From Desulfobulbaceae bacterium (GTDB lineage Bacteria > Desulfobacterota > Desulfobulbia > Desulfobulbales > Desulfobulbaceae), in the NCBI GenBank assembly GCA_015486315.1, contig WFRY01000330.1:1-33831 (forward strand): a DNA stretch of 33,831 nucleotides. The letters are read 5' to 3'. A model generated the notes under the pieces. That model ran no database searches and was not told where the DNA came from. It saw nothing but the letters and a program-made list of their open reading frames with translations. Shown one piece after another: positions 1 to 9,262 of this stretch. Each line of letters begins with the position of its first letter. The first letter of the stretch is position 1. The translations under genes and the position numbers were made by a program.

Positions 1-354
1 ATTATAACCATTCGATGGTGCATAAGGAGAAGCTGTAGCTGTGCTGCCAAAAATGCCATCTACATCAATAAAAATATCCCCTGATTCATACCCTTCGTTA
101 CCAGCTTTAAAATCAAAGCCGCCAACCATGCTGAGCGTATTACCGTTAAGGAAAAACCCCTCTAAATCCCAACTCTGATCATTCACCATGCCTGGTTCGG
201 TTTCACCATCTTCTAATCCAACACCGTGTCCTATGGTTCCGGTTCCATCATAGATTGTTATATTGGTGCCATATGAATCGGCCAAGGATGTGTGTGACAA
301 GCCAAGAAGACTTGTCAGGCCTATTGCGAATCCGGTGACAAGCAATTTTTTCAT
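1..354 (-). CDS. Secreted PEP-CTERM-like protein, N-terminal part (runs off the window)
   Basis: The frame is open from an ATG at 354 to the window edge, giving 118 residues with no stop. It is absent from the ORF track because it is incomplete. The ATG follows an AAAGGAG ribosome site. Residues 1-25 form a signal peptide: MKKLL, a hydrophobic stretch, and a likely cut after SHTSLA. The mature part is acidic and glycine-rich, with a stretch reading QSWDLEGFFLNGNTLSMVGG followed by GDIFIDVDG. From memory, this style is typical of exported PEP-CTERM-sorted proteins with a beta-sandwich body. The C-terminal sorting signal that would prove it lies outside the window, so the class is inferred. A sigma-54-type promoter candidate sits 70 nt upstream. 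Alternatives are another exported adhesin or matrix protein. The gene call is firm; the family is moderate. Confidence 0.7.
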   Translation of the reverse strand, partial: MKKLLVTGFAIGLTSLLGLSHTSLADSYGTNITIYDGTGTIGHGVGLEDGETEPGMVNDQSWDLEGFFLNGNTLSMVGGFDFKAGNEGYESGDIFIDVDGIFGSTATASPYAPSNGYN

Positions 355-421
355 TTCATTCTCCTTTTACAAGTTATTATGGTATAAAAAATACAATTTA
401 ATACTTGAGACACAATGCCTT

Positions 422-440
422 ATGCAGAAACTGTGCCTGG
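422..440 (-). promoter_or_regulatory. Sigma-54 (-24/-12) promoter candidate for the PEP-CTERM-like gene
   Basis: Read on the minus strand the site is CAGGCACAGTTTCTGCAT. The invariant GG (437-436) and GC (425-424) are separated by exactly 10 nt, and GGCAC matches the consensus TGGCAC-N5-TTGC. The start would fall near 412, leaving a leader of about 58 nt before the ATG at 354. Known biology: PEP-CTERM loci often carry the PrsK/PrsR pair, in which PrsR is a sigma-54-dependent activator. No activator site was identified. Confidence 0.55.
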
Positions 441-742
441 AGAACACCAATTACTTGACTATCTATCATTCCAATGAGTTACCCAACAAGCCCTTAACAA
501 GGCCGATAAAAAGCGAATACATTTTTTTCGGATTGCAGAAAACAGCAGTCCGCTTCTCCGGAATTTAAAAATATCGATGACAGTGATCCCGCAAAGAACC
601 AACGAACGTCATTAAATCCCTTATCATTTTCCCCTGAATTCAATAAGTTGAACCTATTCAGGACAGACATCCGCCGCCTGTCGATTATCATCGGCAGTTG
701 CTGGAACAACGAAGGAGGTGATTTGCAACAGATCCTGTAGAA
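441..742. other. Intergenic stretch without a supported gene
   Basis: This gap separates the PEP-CTERM-like gene from the 3' end of zwf. The minus-strand 71-residue ORF here has no ribosome site and no recognisable family. A strong Shine-Dalgarno-like AAGGAGGTGAT lies on the plus strand at 712-722 but leads only to a five-codon frame starting with TTG. A short inverted repeat, CCTGAAT at 633 and ATTCAGG at 656, is present. I see no terminator with a clear T-run after zwf. Confidence 0.5.
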
Positions 743-2248
743 TCAGGAACGGATAATTTTTTTCATGAGCCCCTGAACACTTTCAGGCCCCCAGGTACCG
801 GCGGCGTAATAGTGCAGCTGCTGATCCAGGTTACAGCATTGCTCGCATTCCTCAAGGACAGGGGTGAGAAAATCCCAGGAGGCTTCAATGCCGTCCTGAC
901 GCCAGAAGAGCATGTGATCCCCGTTCATACAGTCAAGAAGCACGCGCCCATAGGCCTCAAGAGGTTTTCCCGGGTAATGGGCGCTATAGGTAAAATCCAT
1001 GACCATGGTACGTAGGCAGGTTGCAGCCCCGGGACTTTTAGTTTGAAAGTTCAAACGAATGGCTTCTTCCGGAAAAGTTTCTATAACAAGACGGTTGGCA
1101 CTGATACTGTCGCCGAACATGCTCTGAAACAGTTTATGGGGCACCTCTTTAAACTGAACAACTATCCTGGTTGTCTTACGCGGCAGCCTTTTTCCGGAAA
1201 CAAGGAAAAATGGAACGCCCTGCCAGCGCCAGTTATCAAGGTATAGCTCCATAAGGGCAAAGGTAGGAACAAGTGACTGCCGGGCAATGCCCTGTTCTTG
1301 TCGGTAACCGGAAACAGCAACGCCATCAATCAGCCCGGCCTCATATTGGCCAAGACTGATCCGACTTCCCCTGGCGGGATGAAAATCACGTAACGAGCGG
1401 ATAGTCTTTACTTTTTCGTCCTGTACAGCACCGGCCTCCAGACGACACGGCGGCTCCATGGCCGTCAGTACCAGCAGCTGCATCATATGGTTCTGAAACA
1501 TATCCCGCAGCACACCAGCCTGTTCATAGTATCCGGCCCTGTTCCCGACGCCCAGGGACTCTGCAGCCATAATGGAAACATGCTCTATATGGTGACGGTT
1601 CCAGATCGGCTCAAAGATGGAGTTGGCAAAACGAAAGATGAGCATATTCTGCACGGTTTCCTTGGCCAGATAATGATCTATGCGAAAAATCTGCTCTTCC
1701 CTGAACGAATCGTGCAGGATCCGGTCAAGCTCCTTTGCACTTTCCAGGTCACGGCCAAATGGTTTCTCAACCACGATCCGTGCCCAGCCGTTACCATCGT
1801 CATCCTCTCTTGAAAGTTTTGTCCGGCCAAGGAGTTCGGCAATAATCGGATACAGGGAGGGGGGAACGGCCAGATCAAAGATACGGTTGCCCCGGCAGCT
1901 GCAGGTTCGGTCCTGCTGTATCAGGTACTCTCTGAGACCGGAAAAACCTGCTGAATCGTAAGAGACTGGATAATAGTATAATAAAGAGGCAAAGGCATCC
2001 CAGTCGGTAAGGTCCTGCCCGTTTTTCTGCAAGTCTTTTTTCAGCCTGTCACGATATTGGTCAGAGGTCAGCTGCGTGCGGCTGCAGCCTATAACAGCAA
2101 AAGGTTCAGGCAGCTGGTTCCGGCTGAACAGTGAGTACAGGGCCGGGATGAGTTTTCTTCTGGTCAGATCACCTGATCCCCCGAAGATCACCAGGGTGCA
2201 TGGATCCGGTTTGTTGTTCGCCAGGATGTCACAGAAATCTTTCGGCAT
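743..2248 (-). CDS. zwf: Glucose-6-phosphate 1-dehydrogenase
   Basis: Oxidises glucose 6-phosphate to 6-phosphogluconolactone with NAD(P)+, the first step of the oxidative pentose phosphate pathway, in the cytoplasm. The N-terminal nucleotide-binding loop reads FGGSGDLTRRKL (about residues 22-33 from the chosen start). EKPFG follows near 161, and the active-site signature RIDHYLAKE is at about 189-197, containing the catalytic His and Lys. Length is 501 residues, normal for the family. The track starts at a TTG (2263); I prefer the ATG five codons later because GAGG sits six bases before it. It lies 57 bp after the acetolactate synthase-like gene on the same strand, so the two are probably co-transcribed. 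No partner genes of the pathway (pgl, gnd) are nearby. Confidence 0.95.
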   Translation of the reverse strand: MPKDFCDILANNKPDPCTLVIFGGSGDLTRRKLIPALYSLFSRNQLPEPFAVIGCSRTQLTSDQYRDRLKKDLQKNGQDLTDWDAFASLLYYYPVSYDSAGFSGLREYLIQQDRTCSCRGNRIFDLAVPPSLYPIIAELLGRTKLSREDDDGNGWARIVVEKPFGRDLESAKELDRILHDSFREEQIFRIDHYLAKETVQNMLIFRFANSIFEPIWNRHHIEHVSIMAAESLGVGNRAGYYEQAGVLRDMFQNHMMQLLVLTAMEPPCRLEAGAVQDEKVKTIRSLRDFHPARGSRISLGQYEAGLIDGVAVSGYRQEQGIARQSLVPTFALMELYLDNWRWQGVPFFLVSGKRLPRKTTRIVVQFKEVPHKLFQSMFGDSISANRLVIETFPEEAIRLNFQTKSPGAATCLRTMVMDFTYSAHYPGKPLEAYGRVLLDCMNGDHMLFWRQDGIEASWDFLTPVLEECEQCCNLDQQLHYYAAGTWGPESVQGLMKKIIRS

Positions 2249-2305
2249 TGTAAACCTCGGCAAGGGGGAGCAACGGCAGCGACCGGCAGGTAAAGGGTAG
2301 CGGAC

Positions 2306-3949
2306 TCATCCGATGAGGCAGGTTTTGGCCCTGAGTTCTTCAATCAGTATCGATTCATTCTCCGCATAATCCACGGGCAGCTCTATCAGATGAACCCCGG
2401 GAGTCTCCAGGCAATGCGCAAGGATAAGCGAAAGCTTTCCCTGCTCTTCCACCCGGTAGCCATGGGCGCCGTAACTGTCAGCATATTTGACAAAATCCGG
2501 ATTACCGAAATTCAGGCCGAAAGCCGGCAATCCCATTCCCGCCTGTTTCCATTTAATCATTCCGAATCCATTATCACGCAGCAGAAGAATCGTGAGGTCC
2601 AGCTGCAGGCGGATGGCGGTTTCCAGCTCCTGCGAGTTCATCATGAAACCGCCGTCCCCGCAGACCGCCACAACATTTCGTTTCGGGAAGAGCATCTTGG
2701 CAGCAACAGCAACCGGCAGCCCGGCCCCCATTGTTGCCAGGGCATTATCGAGCAGCACCGACAGGGAACTGGTCGACCGGTAGTTGCGGGCAAACCATAT
2801 CTTATACATACCGTTGTCAAGAGAGAGAATCGAATCCTCGGGCATGACATCCCGGATTACTCCGGTGAGCTGCTGCGGGGTGTACGGGAAGGAACGGGGC
2901 CGCTGACGCTTGAACACATTATCAATAATCCCCTGTTTCAAAACCTTGAAATACCCATCCCCCCCGAGGGAATCGGCTTTCACCAGAGACGCCAGCCGGT
3001 TGATCGAGTCGGAAATATCGCCGATTACCTCATACTGGGGAAAGTATACCTCGTCAAAGGCAGCACTGAAATAGTTGACATGAATCACTTCGACCCCGTC
3101 CCTGGTCATAAAAAAGGGCGGTTTTTCGACCACATCATGGCCGACGATAATAATAACATCAGCCTTGTCAATGGCACAGTGCAGGTAATCATGCTCGGAC
3201 AGGGCTGCCGTGCCGAGAGAACGATGGTGATATTCGCTGACAACGCCCTTGCCCATCTGAGTGGAAAAAAAATAAATACCGCTTCGTTCGATAAAGTTCC
3301 CAAGGGCAGCGCAGGTCTGACGACGGTTAGCTGCCGCTGCAATCAGCAGCAGCGGGTTTTTTGCCTGCTGGAGGAGTTCTGCGACCTCTTCCAGGGCCTC
3401 ACCTGCTGCAAGTGGCGGCTGGATATCGGTGACCGGAAAGGGCTGAACATCGCTCTGCTCGGCAGCAATATCCTCAGGCAGTTCCAGATGAACCGGACCG
3501 GATTTTTCGTTGACGGCGGTGCGGAAGGCCTCCCTGATCAAGGCCGGGATCGAATCCGCCCCGACAATCTGCTTGGTCATCTTGGTGATCGGCTCCATCA
3601 TGCCGACAACGTCAATAATCTGGAACCTGCCCTGTTTCGACTTCTTGATCGGCTTTTGACCGGTTATAAACAGAGAGGGCATCCCCCCAAGCAGGGCATA
3701 GGAAACACTGGTAACAAAATTGGTGGCACCCGGGCCCAGCGTTGCCAGGCAAACCCCGGGCCTGCCGGTAATCCTTCCGTACGTTGCGGCCATAAACCCG
3801 GCCGCCTGCTCATGCCGGGTCAGAATAAGCTTTATGGAAGACGTTCGCAGGGCCTCGAGCAGGGCAAGATTTTCTTCTCCAGGGATACCAAAAATATATT
3901 TAACCCCTTCATTCTCCAGGCAGCGGACCAAAAGTTCTGCACCGTTCAT
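2306..3949 (-). CDS. Acetolactate synthase-like TPP-dependent enzyme (AlsS/IlvB family)
   Basis: Probably condenses two pyruvates to 2-acetolactate using thiamine diphosphate and Mg2+. Domains: the N-terminal pyrimidine-binding domain with the catalytic Glu in TRHEQAAGF (Glu47), a central domain, and the C-terminal TPP domain with the metal motif GDGGFMMN at about 431-438 followed by NGFGMIKWK. The KWKQ-type ending resembles catabolic acetolactate synthases more than biosynthetic IlvB. No small regulatory subunit (ilvN) is adjacent, which also fits the catabolic type. The track start (4015) adds 22 residues; the ATG at 3949 has GGAG six bases upstream and begins MNGAELLVRC, the usual family start. 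A TATAAT-like -10 lies at 3998-3993. The divergent intergenic region carries a MITE. The exact substrate is not provable here. Confidence 0.85.
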   Translation of the reverse strand: MNGAELLVRCLENEGVKYIFGIPGEENLALLEALRTSSIKLILTRHEQAAGFMAATYGRITGRPGVCLATLGPGATNFVTSVSYALLGGMPSLFITGQKPIKKSKQGRFQIIDVVGMMEPITKMTKQIVGADSIPALIREAFRTAVNEKSGPVHLELPEDIAAEQSDVQPFPVTDIQPPLAAGEALEEVAELLQQAKNPLLLIAAAANRRQTCAALGNFIERSGIYFFSTQMGKGVVSEYHHRSLGTAALSEHDYLHCAIDKADVIIIVGHDVVEKPPFFMTRDGVEVIHVNYFSAAFDEVYFPQYEVIGDISDSINRLASLVKADSLGGDGYFKVLKQGIIDNVFKRQRPRSFPYTPQQLTGVIRDVMPEDSILSLDNGMYKIWFARNYRSTSSLSVLLDNALATMGAGLPVAVAAKMLFPKRNVVAVCGDGGFMMNSQELETAIRLQLDLTILLLRDNGFGMIKWKQAGMGLPAFGLNFGNPDFVKYADSYGAHGYRVEEQGKLSLILAHCLETPGVHLIELPVDYAENESILIEELRAKTCLIG

Positions 3950-4063
3950 GGCTGTTCTCCATTGGAATTTATGCGTAAATGAGCAATTATGAATTATAGT
4001 GCAACAGTACAGCAAATATTGAGTATAATACCCTATCAGGTCGAAAAAAAACGAAGAAAAGAG

Positions 4064-4266
4064 GTAACTATTCAGGAGCAGCTCACGGAGTCTGCGCTTA
4101 CCTCTTCACCCATTTAAACCCTCTCGAGTAGCATAAGTACGCTTCGCGGTCTTAAATGAACAGGTAGATAAGCGAAGACTTCGAGCGTAGACTCCGAATC
4201 TAAGGCACTCCCGAACAGTTACAGGCTGGTGGTATTGCCAATGTATTTTACTACCTGAAGAGTTAC
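4064..4266. mobile_element. MITE, family A copy 1 (203 bp, 8-bp target duplication)
   Basis: The element begins GTAACTATTCAGGAGC and ends CTACCTGAAGAGTTAC, which are imperfect inverted repeats. It is flanked by the perfect direct repeat GAAAAGAG at 4056-4063 and 4267-4274. Inside, a long hairpin is built from CCCATTTAA and TCTTAAATG and extended by arms GGAGTCT and AGACTCC that copy 2 lacks. An inverted copy of the end (CCCGAACAGTTAC) finishes at 4222, 44 nt before the outer end. It carries no ORF. GTAA ends and 8-bp duplications are features of the IS66 family, so an IS66-type transposase is the likely mover (inference). It lies between the divergent als-like and AAA-ATPase genes. Confidence 0.88.
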
Positions 4267-4488
4267 GAAAAGAGTTGCGCTGGGGCGTATTTATCCGTCA
4301 CTCCCTTCTGACAGAGAAAATAAGAAAAAACAACCGGTGGTTGAAAAAGAGGTTTACAGAAAGGCTCAAGTGTCTGATAATTACCCCCTATATACCTGCA
4401 AAATATTTCGGGTTGTAATAAGTATACCAAGTCACCATGTTACGACTATCTACCCGATTCAAAATGACTCAATAAAATTGCTGACAAA

Positions 4489-6096
4489 ATGTATCTGGAA
4501 CATTTTAACCTGAAAAAATCCCCATTTGCCGAAGAACCGGATCCGGATATATTTTTCAAGGAGGCCGGTAGAGAAAAGATTCTCAAGGCCCTGAACCAAG
4601 AACTGCAAACCGGTAAACCACTGATCAGACTTACCGGCAGTGAGGGTTCCGGAAAAACCTTGTTGTGCAGGGTCCTGCAGCATCAAGTATCAGGCAGCGC
4701 CTATGAAGTCGTTTATCTTGACAATCCAGTGGGTTCGTTTGATGACCTGCTCCATATCGTCTGCCTGGATCTCGGAATGGATCCGGCCACAGTGCCGGAC
4801 CGGAACATGCTTTCAGAATTACGGACCCTGCTGGTCCGCAGGGAAGATGTTCATAAAAAAGTGCTGCTGATTGTGGATGAAGCCGAAAAACTGTTCCTGG
4901 CGGCCCTGGAACGTCTGATGCGTGCGCTCTGTGAAGCGAGCGGAAAGCATACGCTCCAGGTTTTGCTGGCAGGCCGCCCCACTCTTAACGCCAACCTTGA
5001 CCAGTTAACCGTATACTGTTCAGACGTGGACCTGGAAGGAGGTTATGTCCTTGAACCGCTCTCCGAAGAAGAAACCGCCCGTTATTTACGATTTCGCCTC
5101 AGCGCTGCAGGACTTGCCCCTGACAGCCGTGAAGAAATCTTTACCGAAGGTGCTGTACATAAAATTTTTGAGTCTGCCAGGGGAAACCTGCGCCTGATAA
5201 ACATACTGGCTGAAGAGGCGTTACGAACCTCCTCCTCCGATAAATCTTTTCTGGTGCTGCTTGACCATGTCGCAAACCAGCATGACAACAGTGAGAAGAC
5301 CCGTGCCTTAACTCTTTCTTCAGGCCTGACAGGAAAAAAAGTGATGGTGCTGGGCGGAGGAATTCTTGCCCTGCTGCTGGTCCTGGTGTTTCTGTTTAAC
5401 GGTGGCTTGATTAAGAAAAAAACCGAACCGGATGTGGAAGCCGAACACACTCTTACCACACCCGAGGTTACTGAGCCGCCCGATTTGACTTCCGAACAGC
5501 TTGAGTCGCCTCCGGAGATGATTGTCGAGGTTACAGAAGAAGAGCAGATTCCTGAAACTGTTGCAATTCAGCCCCCGCCTGAACGACCTGCGCCTGAATT
5601 GCATCCAGACAGGGTGGTAGAGCTCAAAGCCGACAAAATTAAATCTTTACCTGCCAGGCGGGGACATACCGATCCGGCGAAGGTTGAACCAAAAAGAGAC
5701 CACAGGCAGCTTCAATCCCAACCATTATCGGCAGGTACTGCAAATTCCGCCAACCGGAACGGCGAGCAACTCTACCAGGAACGGCTCAGGGCCAGTGCCA
5801 AATGGGTGGCCGGCGCCTACCATAACGTCTACACTGTCCAGATGATGATGCTTGCCTCTGAACAGGCCATCCCGAACATCAAAAAAATGCTGGTCGAAGA
5901 CCAATACTATGCCATAAAAAATAACTTTTATATCCTGCGCAAAAAAACCTCCCCCCCCACCCTTTTTGTTTTCTACGGGACCTATAACTCCATGGAACAG
6001 GCCAGGCAGGCCCGCAACAACATGCCGCTTTTTTTACGAAAGCACCATCCCTATGCCCTGTCGATCAACGATGCCCTCAAAAAAACGGAAGATTAA
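4489..6096 (+). CDS. ExeA/DamX-like AAA ATPase with membrane segment and C-terminal SPOR-like domain
   Basis: The N-terminus MYLEHFNLKKSPF is the typical opening of ExeA/GspA-type AAA ATPases. Walker A is GSEGSGKT (50-57) and Walker B is LLIVDE (about 126-131). A single membrane helix occupies about 284-304. A long Pro/Glu-rich linker follows, then a C-terminal region of about 90 residues (YTVQMMMLASEQ...FYGTYNSMEQA) resembling SPOR domains, which bind denuded peptidoglycan at division sites. The predicted layout is a cytoplasmic ATPase with a periplasmic peptidoglycan-binding tail. Relatives act in type II secretion, MSHA pilus assembly or cell division. Standing alone, with the rod-shape operon 0.7 kb downstream, a cell-envelope role is likely but unproven. 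No strong ribosome site is visible before the ATG. Confidence 0.82.
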   Translation: MYLEHFNLKKSPFAEEPDPDIFFKEAGREKILKALNQELQTGKPLIRLTGSEGSGKTLLCRVLQHQVSGSAYEVVYLDNPVGSFDDLLHIVCLDLGMDPATVPDRNMLSELRTLLVRREDVHKKVLLIVDEAEKLFLAALERLMRALCEASGKHTLQVLLAGRPTLNANLDQLTVYCSDVDLEGGYVLEPLSEEETARYLRFRLSAAGLAPDSREEIFTEGAVHKIFESARGNLRLINILAEEALRTSSSDKSFLVLLDHVANQHDNSEKTRALTLSSGLTGKKVMVLGGGILALLLVLVFLFNGGLIKKKTEPDVEAEHTLTTPEVTEPPDLTSEQLESPPEMIVEVTEEEQIPETVAIQPPPERPAPELHPDRVVELKADKIKSLPARRGHTDPAKVEPKRDHRQLQSQPLSAGTANSANRNGEQLYQERLRASAKWVAGAYHNVYTVQMMMLASEQAIPNIKKMLVEDQYYAIKNNFYILRKKTSPPTLFVFYGTYNSMEQARQARNNMPLFLRKHHPYALSINDALKKTED

Positions 6097-6237
6097 CCGG
6101 GAATAAGCAAATAACACTCAACTACGGTCCGGTGACCTTAAGGAACCGCTCTAAACGATTTTATCAACGAACGTCAGTTTAAAAACCGGTGTTTGTCAAG
6201 GACAAGATGTACCGAGCTCCCCTGTAGTTCCCCGAAC

Positions 6238-6272
6238 AAAAAAAGGGGTTACGGTAAACATACCGTAACCCC
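6238..6272 (-). terminator. Rho-independent terminator of tRNA-Ala
   Basis: On the minus strand a perfect 12-bp stem, GGGGTTACGGTA pairing with TACCGTAACCCC around a 4-nt loop, is followed directly by seven T residues. It starts 13 nt after the encoded CCA end of the tRNA. Confidence 0.93.
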
Positions 6273-6284
6273 TTGTATTTCCTT

Positions 6285-6360
<76 letters not shown>

Positions 6361-6380
6361 TCCACATTTTGTCAGCGGTG

Positions 6381-6409
6381 AATTACCATGGTTATGGTCC
6401 GGCTGTCAA
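6381..6409 (-). promoter_or_regulatory. Sigma-70 promoter candidate of tRNA-Ala
   Basis: On the minus strand a perfect TTGACA (6409-6404) is followed after 17 nt by GTAATT (6386-6381), preceded by TG. The tRNA begins 20 nt further on. The -35 box is excellent and the -10 box moderate. Confidence 0.6.
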
Positions 6410-6519
6410 GTGGATTTCGTTTTTTGGTCACCGACAGCCTCTATTACGTTGCCAGTTTTTTATCGTATTGGTATGATATGGGTTTTGATCATGAAAAACA
6501 GGCATAAATTCATCATGGC

Positions 6520-6616
6520 CGTCATTCCGGCAAATGCCGGAGGTTAGCGACTAACTGGACACTCCAATCCAGAACGACTTGAACTTATTGGATTCCTTAC
6601 CAAATCCGAGATGACG
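6520..6616. repeat. Palindromic REP-like repeat (CGTCATTCCGG...GATGACG type)
   Basis: The outer ends CGTCATTCCGG and CCGAGATGACG are inverted repeats (9 of 11 match). Within lie the hairpin CCGGCAAATGCCGG and a second pair, ATCCA and TGGAT. From memory, GTCATTCCGG...GGATTCC...GATGACG palindromes are common dispersed intergenic repeats in many proteobacteria. Only one copy is in this window, so dispersal cannot be shown here. It sits between tRNA-Ala and mreB. Confidence 0.7.
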
Positions 6617-6628
6617 AACATATCGGAT

Positions 6629-6658
6629 TTGCACTTTTTACAAAACCATCAGTTATAT
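6629..6658 (+). promoter_or_regulatory. Possible sigma-70 promoter of the mre operon
   Basis: TTGCAC (6629-6634) is followed after 18 nt by TTATAT (6653-6658), leaving a leader of roughly 100 nt before mreB. The match is moderate; an overlapping TTTACA offers an alternative -35 with poor spacing. Confidence 0.35.
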
Positions 6659-6757
6659 ATTATTGAATGTTCTCAGTTGCGTTCTCCGGGACCGATCATA
6701 TCTTTTACCCCTATCTCGTGGAACTGAGCTGTACAACAGCTGACTCTTTTTAGGTGA

Positions 6758-7801
<1,044 letters not shown>

Positions 7802-7861
7802 CAACCGGCCCGGTACAGTCGTAGACAGGCTGTTAACCTTTTCAGTTTTTCATTCCGTCCG

Positions 7862-8713
7862 ATGAGGAAAAAAAGTACCAGGAAACGGGGAGGCCGTTTC
7901 AGAACATTTCGCCTTGTTCTTCTCAGTGGAGTTTTGCTGACCGTTGGTTTAATTTTTCTGGTTTTTATTTTTGGAGACCAGAAGGTCGGTCCGATGCACA
8001 AACTGCTCCTGGAGACTACCGGGCCGCTCCAGAAAATAGTTTCCCGGGCAACGGATTCTATCCAGTCCCTGAAACAAGACTATATCGACCTGCTCTCGGT
8101 GCGGGATGAAAAAAACCGTCTCTTAGAGGAGCTGCAGAAATGTCGGGCGATAGCCTATCAGCACCGGAAGGCCGTTGCAACAAATGCCCGTCTGGAGAAG
8201 CTGCTTGATTTTAAAGAATCCTCCGGTCTGCCCACCCTGGCCGTACGGATAATCGGCAAGGATCCCTCGCTCTGGTTTCGCAGTGTGGTTGTCGACCGTG
8301 GAAGCAGTGAGGGCGTTGCCAAGGGCATGCCGGTTGTCACGGGCGATGGGATAGTCGGGCAGGTTTACTCCACATCGCCCAATTATGCCAAGGTATTACT
8401 CTCTATTGCACCGTCAAGTGCCCTGGATGTACTGCTGCAGGAGTCAAGGGTGCGCGGTATCCTGAAGGGTACCGGCGGCAACACCTACCGTCTGGAATAT
8501 GTTCTCAAGACAGTGGAGGTCTCCGAGGGAGATCATGTGGTCACGGCCGGCTACGGCGGTCTGTTTCCAACCGGCCTGCCGGTGGGAGTTGTCTCCAGGG
8601 TAGTCAAAAAACGGCGTGGTATGTTTCTGGAAATCGAGGTGACACCGGCTGTAAATTTTGATACCCTTGAAGACCTGCTCATTATTGAGCAGGAAAGACC
8701 TGCAGTCGAGTAG
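7862..8713 (+). CDS. mreC: Rod-shape-determining protein MreC
   Basis: Bitopic inner-membrane protein that links the MreB filament to the periplasmic PBP2-RodA wall synthase. A basic N-terminus (MRKKSTRKRGGR) precedes one membrane helix at about 17-38. A coiled-coil region follows at about 60-110 (SVRDEKNRLLEELQK), then the beta-rich MreC core (SLWFRSVVVDRGSSEGVAKGMPV; GIVGQV; VVTAGYGGLFPTGLPVG). Length of 283 residues is typical. It begins 60 bp after mreB and is followed by mreD after 2 bp. Confidence 0.95.
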   Translation: MRKKSTRKRGGRFRTFRLVLLSGVLLTVGLIFLVFIFGDQKVGPMHKLLLETTGPLQKIVSRATDSIQSLKQDYIDLLSVRDEKNRLLEELQKCRAIAYQHRKAVATNARLEKLLDFKESSGLPTLAVRIIGKDPSLWFRSVVVDRGSSEGVAKGMPVVTGDGIVGQVYSTSPNYAKVLLSIAPSSALDVLLQESRVRGILKGTGGNTYRLEYVLKTVEVSEGDHVVTAGYGGLFPTGLPVGVVSRVVKKRRGMFLEIEVTPAVNFDTLEDLLIIEQERPAVE

Positions 8714-8715
8714 TT

Positions 8716-9249
8716 ATGCTGACTGTCGGTCTTTTAGTAGTGGGTCTGGTGCTCATTATTTTGCAGACAACGGTGTTTATGTTCACACCGACCTGGGTTG
8801 CAGCGCCTGATTTTTATTATATTCTGGTAGCCTATCTGGCATATCGGATTGATCTCTTCCGCGGGCTGATTATCCTGCTGCCCGTAAGCTGTGTGCTTGA
8901 CGTCTTTTCAGGCACTATTATCGGTATGTATCCGGCAATCTGTTTCAGCGGTTATTTTCTGCTCAGATTTATTTCCAGCAAAATGCCTGTCCGAGAATCC
9001 CTCTACCAGATTCCATTTGTGGCAGTATCGTATCTTGTTGTCAGCTGGCTGGTTTTTCAGCTGCTTAACTTTATCCAACCCGGCACCCTCATCCCCTGGA
9101 GCTGGCCGGTCATGCTGCTCAGAGCAGGACTGATTATCCTGTTTTCCTTTCCCCTGTTCCGGTTTTTTGAATTTCTCAACCTCCATCTTCGAGGCAGACT
9201 TTCCTCTTTAAAGATACTTCGTTCCCGTTCGGGAAATAAGTACCGATAG
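8716..9249 (+). CDS. mreD: Rod-shape-determining protein MreD
   Basis: Small polytopic inner-membrane protein of the rod complex. The 177 residues are almost entirely hydrophobic, with about five predicted helices and the family-like stretch LFRGLIILLPVSCVLDVFSG. The ATG lies 2 bp after the mreC stop, so translation is probably coupled. The basic C-terminus (RSRSGNKYR) would face the cytoplasm. Assignment rests on size, hydrophobicity and position, since MreD is poorly conserved. Confidence 0.9.
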   Translation: MLTVGLLVVGLVLIILQTTVFMFTPTWVAAPDFYYILVAYLAYRIDLFRGLIILLPVSCVLDVFSGTIIGMYPAICFSGYFLLRFISSKMPVRESLYQIPFVAVSYLVVSWLVFQLLNFIQPGTLIPWSWPVMLLRAGLIILFSFPLFRFFEFLNLHLRGRLSSLKILRSRSGNKYR

Positions 9250-9262
9250 GGGACACTGTTTT

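Noticed and set aside
263-568. 101-residue plus-strand ORF
   Set aside because: It crosses the signal-peptide coding start and promoter of the minus-strand partial gene and has no recognisable motif.
633-662. CCTGAAT...ATTCAGG inverted repeat resembling family A ends
   Set aside because: Only seven bases match, the GTAAC outer part is missing and there is no target duplication; probably chance.
494-709. 71-residue minus-strand ORF
   Set aside because: No ribosome site, no family, low-complexity look. Kept only as a note in the intergenic entry.
711-738. Perfect Shine-Dalgarno-like AAGGAGGTGAT on the plus strand
   Set aside because: Only a five-codon frame follows, so there is no gene to support it; possibly a remnant.
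2390-3982. 530-residue plus-strand ORF
   Set aside because: It is the antisense shadow of the acetolactate synthase-like gene, which has clear TPP-enzyme motifs and a good ribosome site; the antisense product shows no family.
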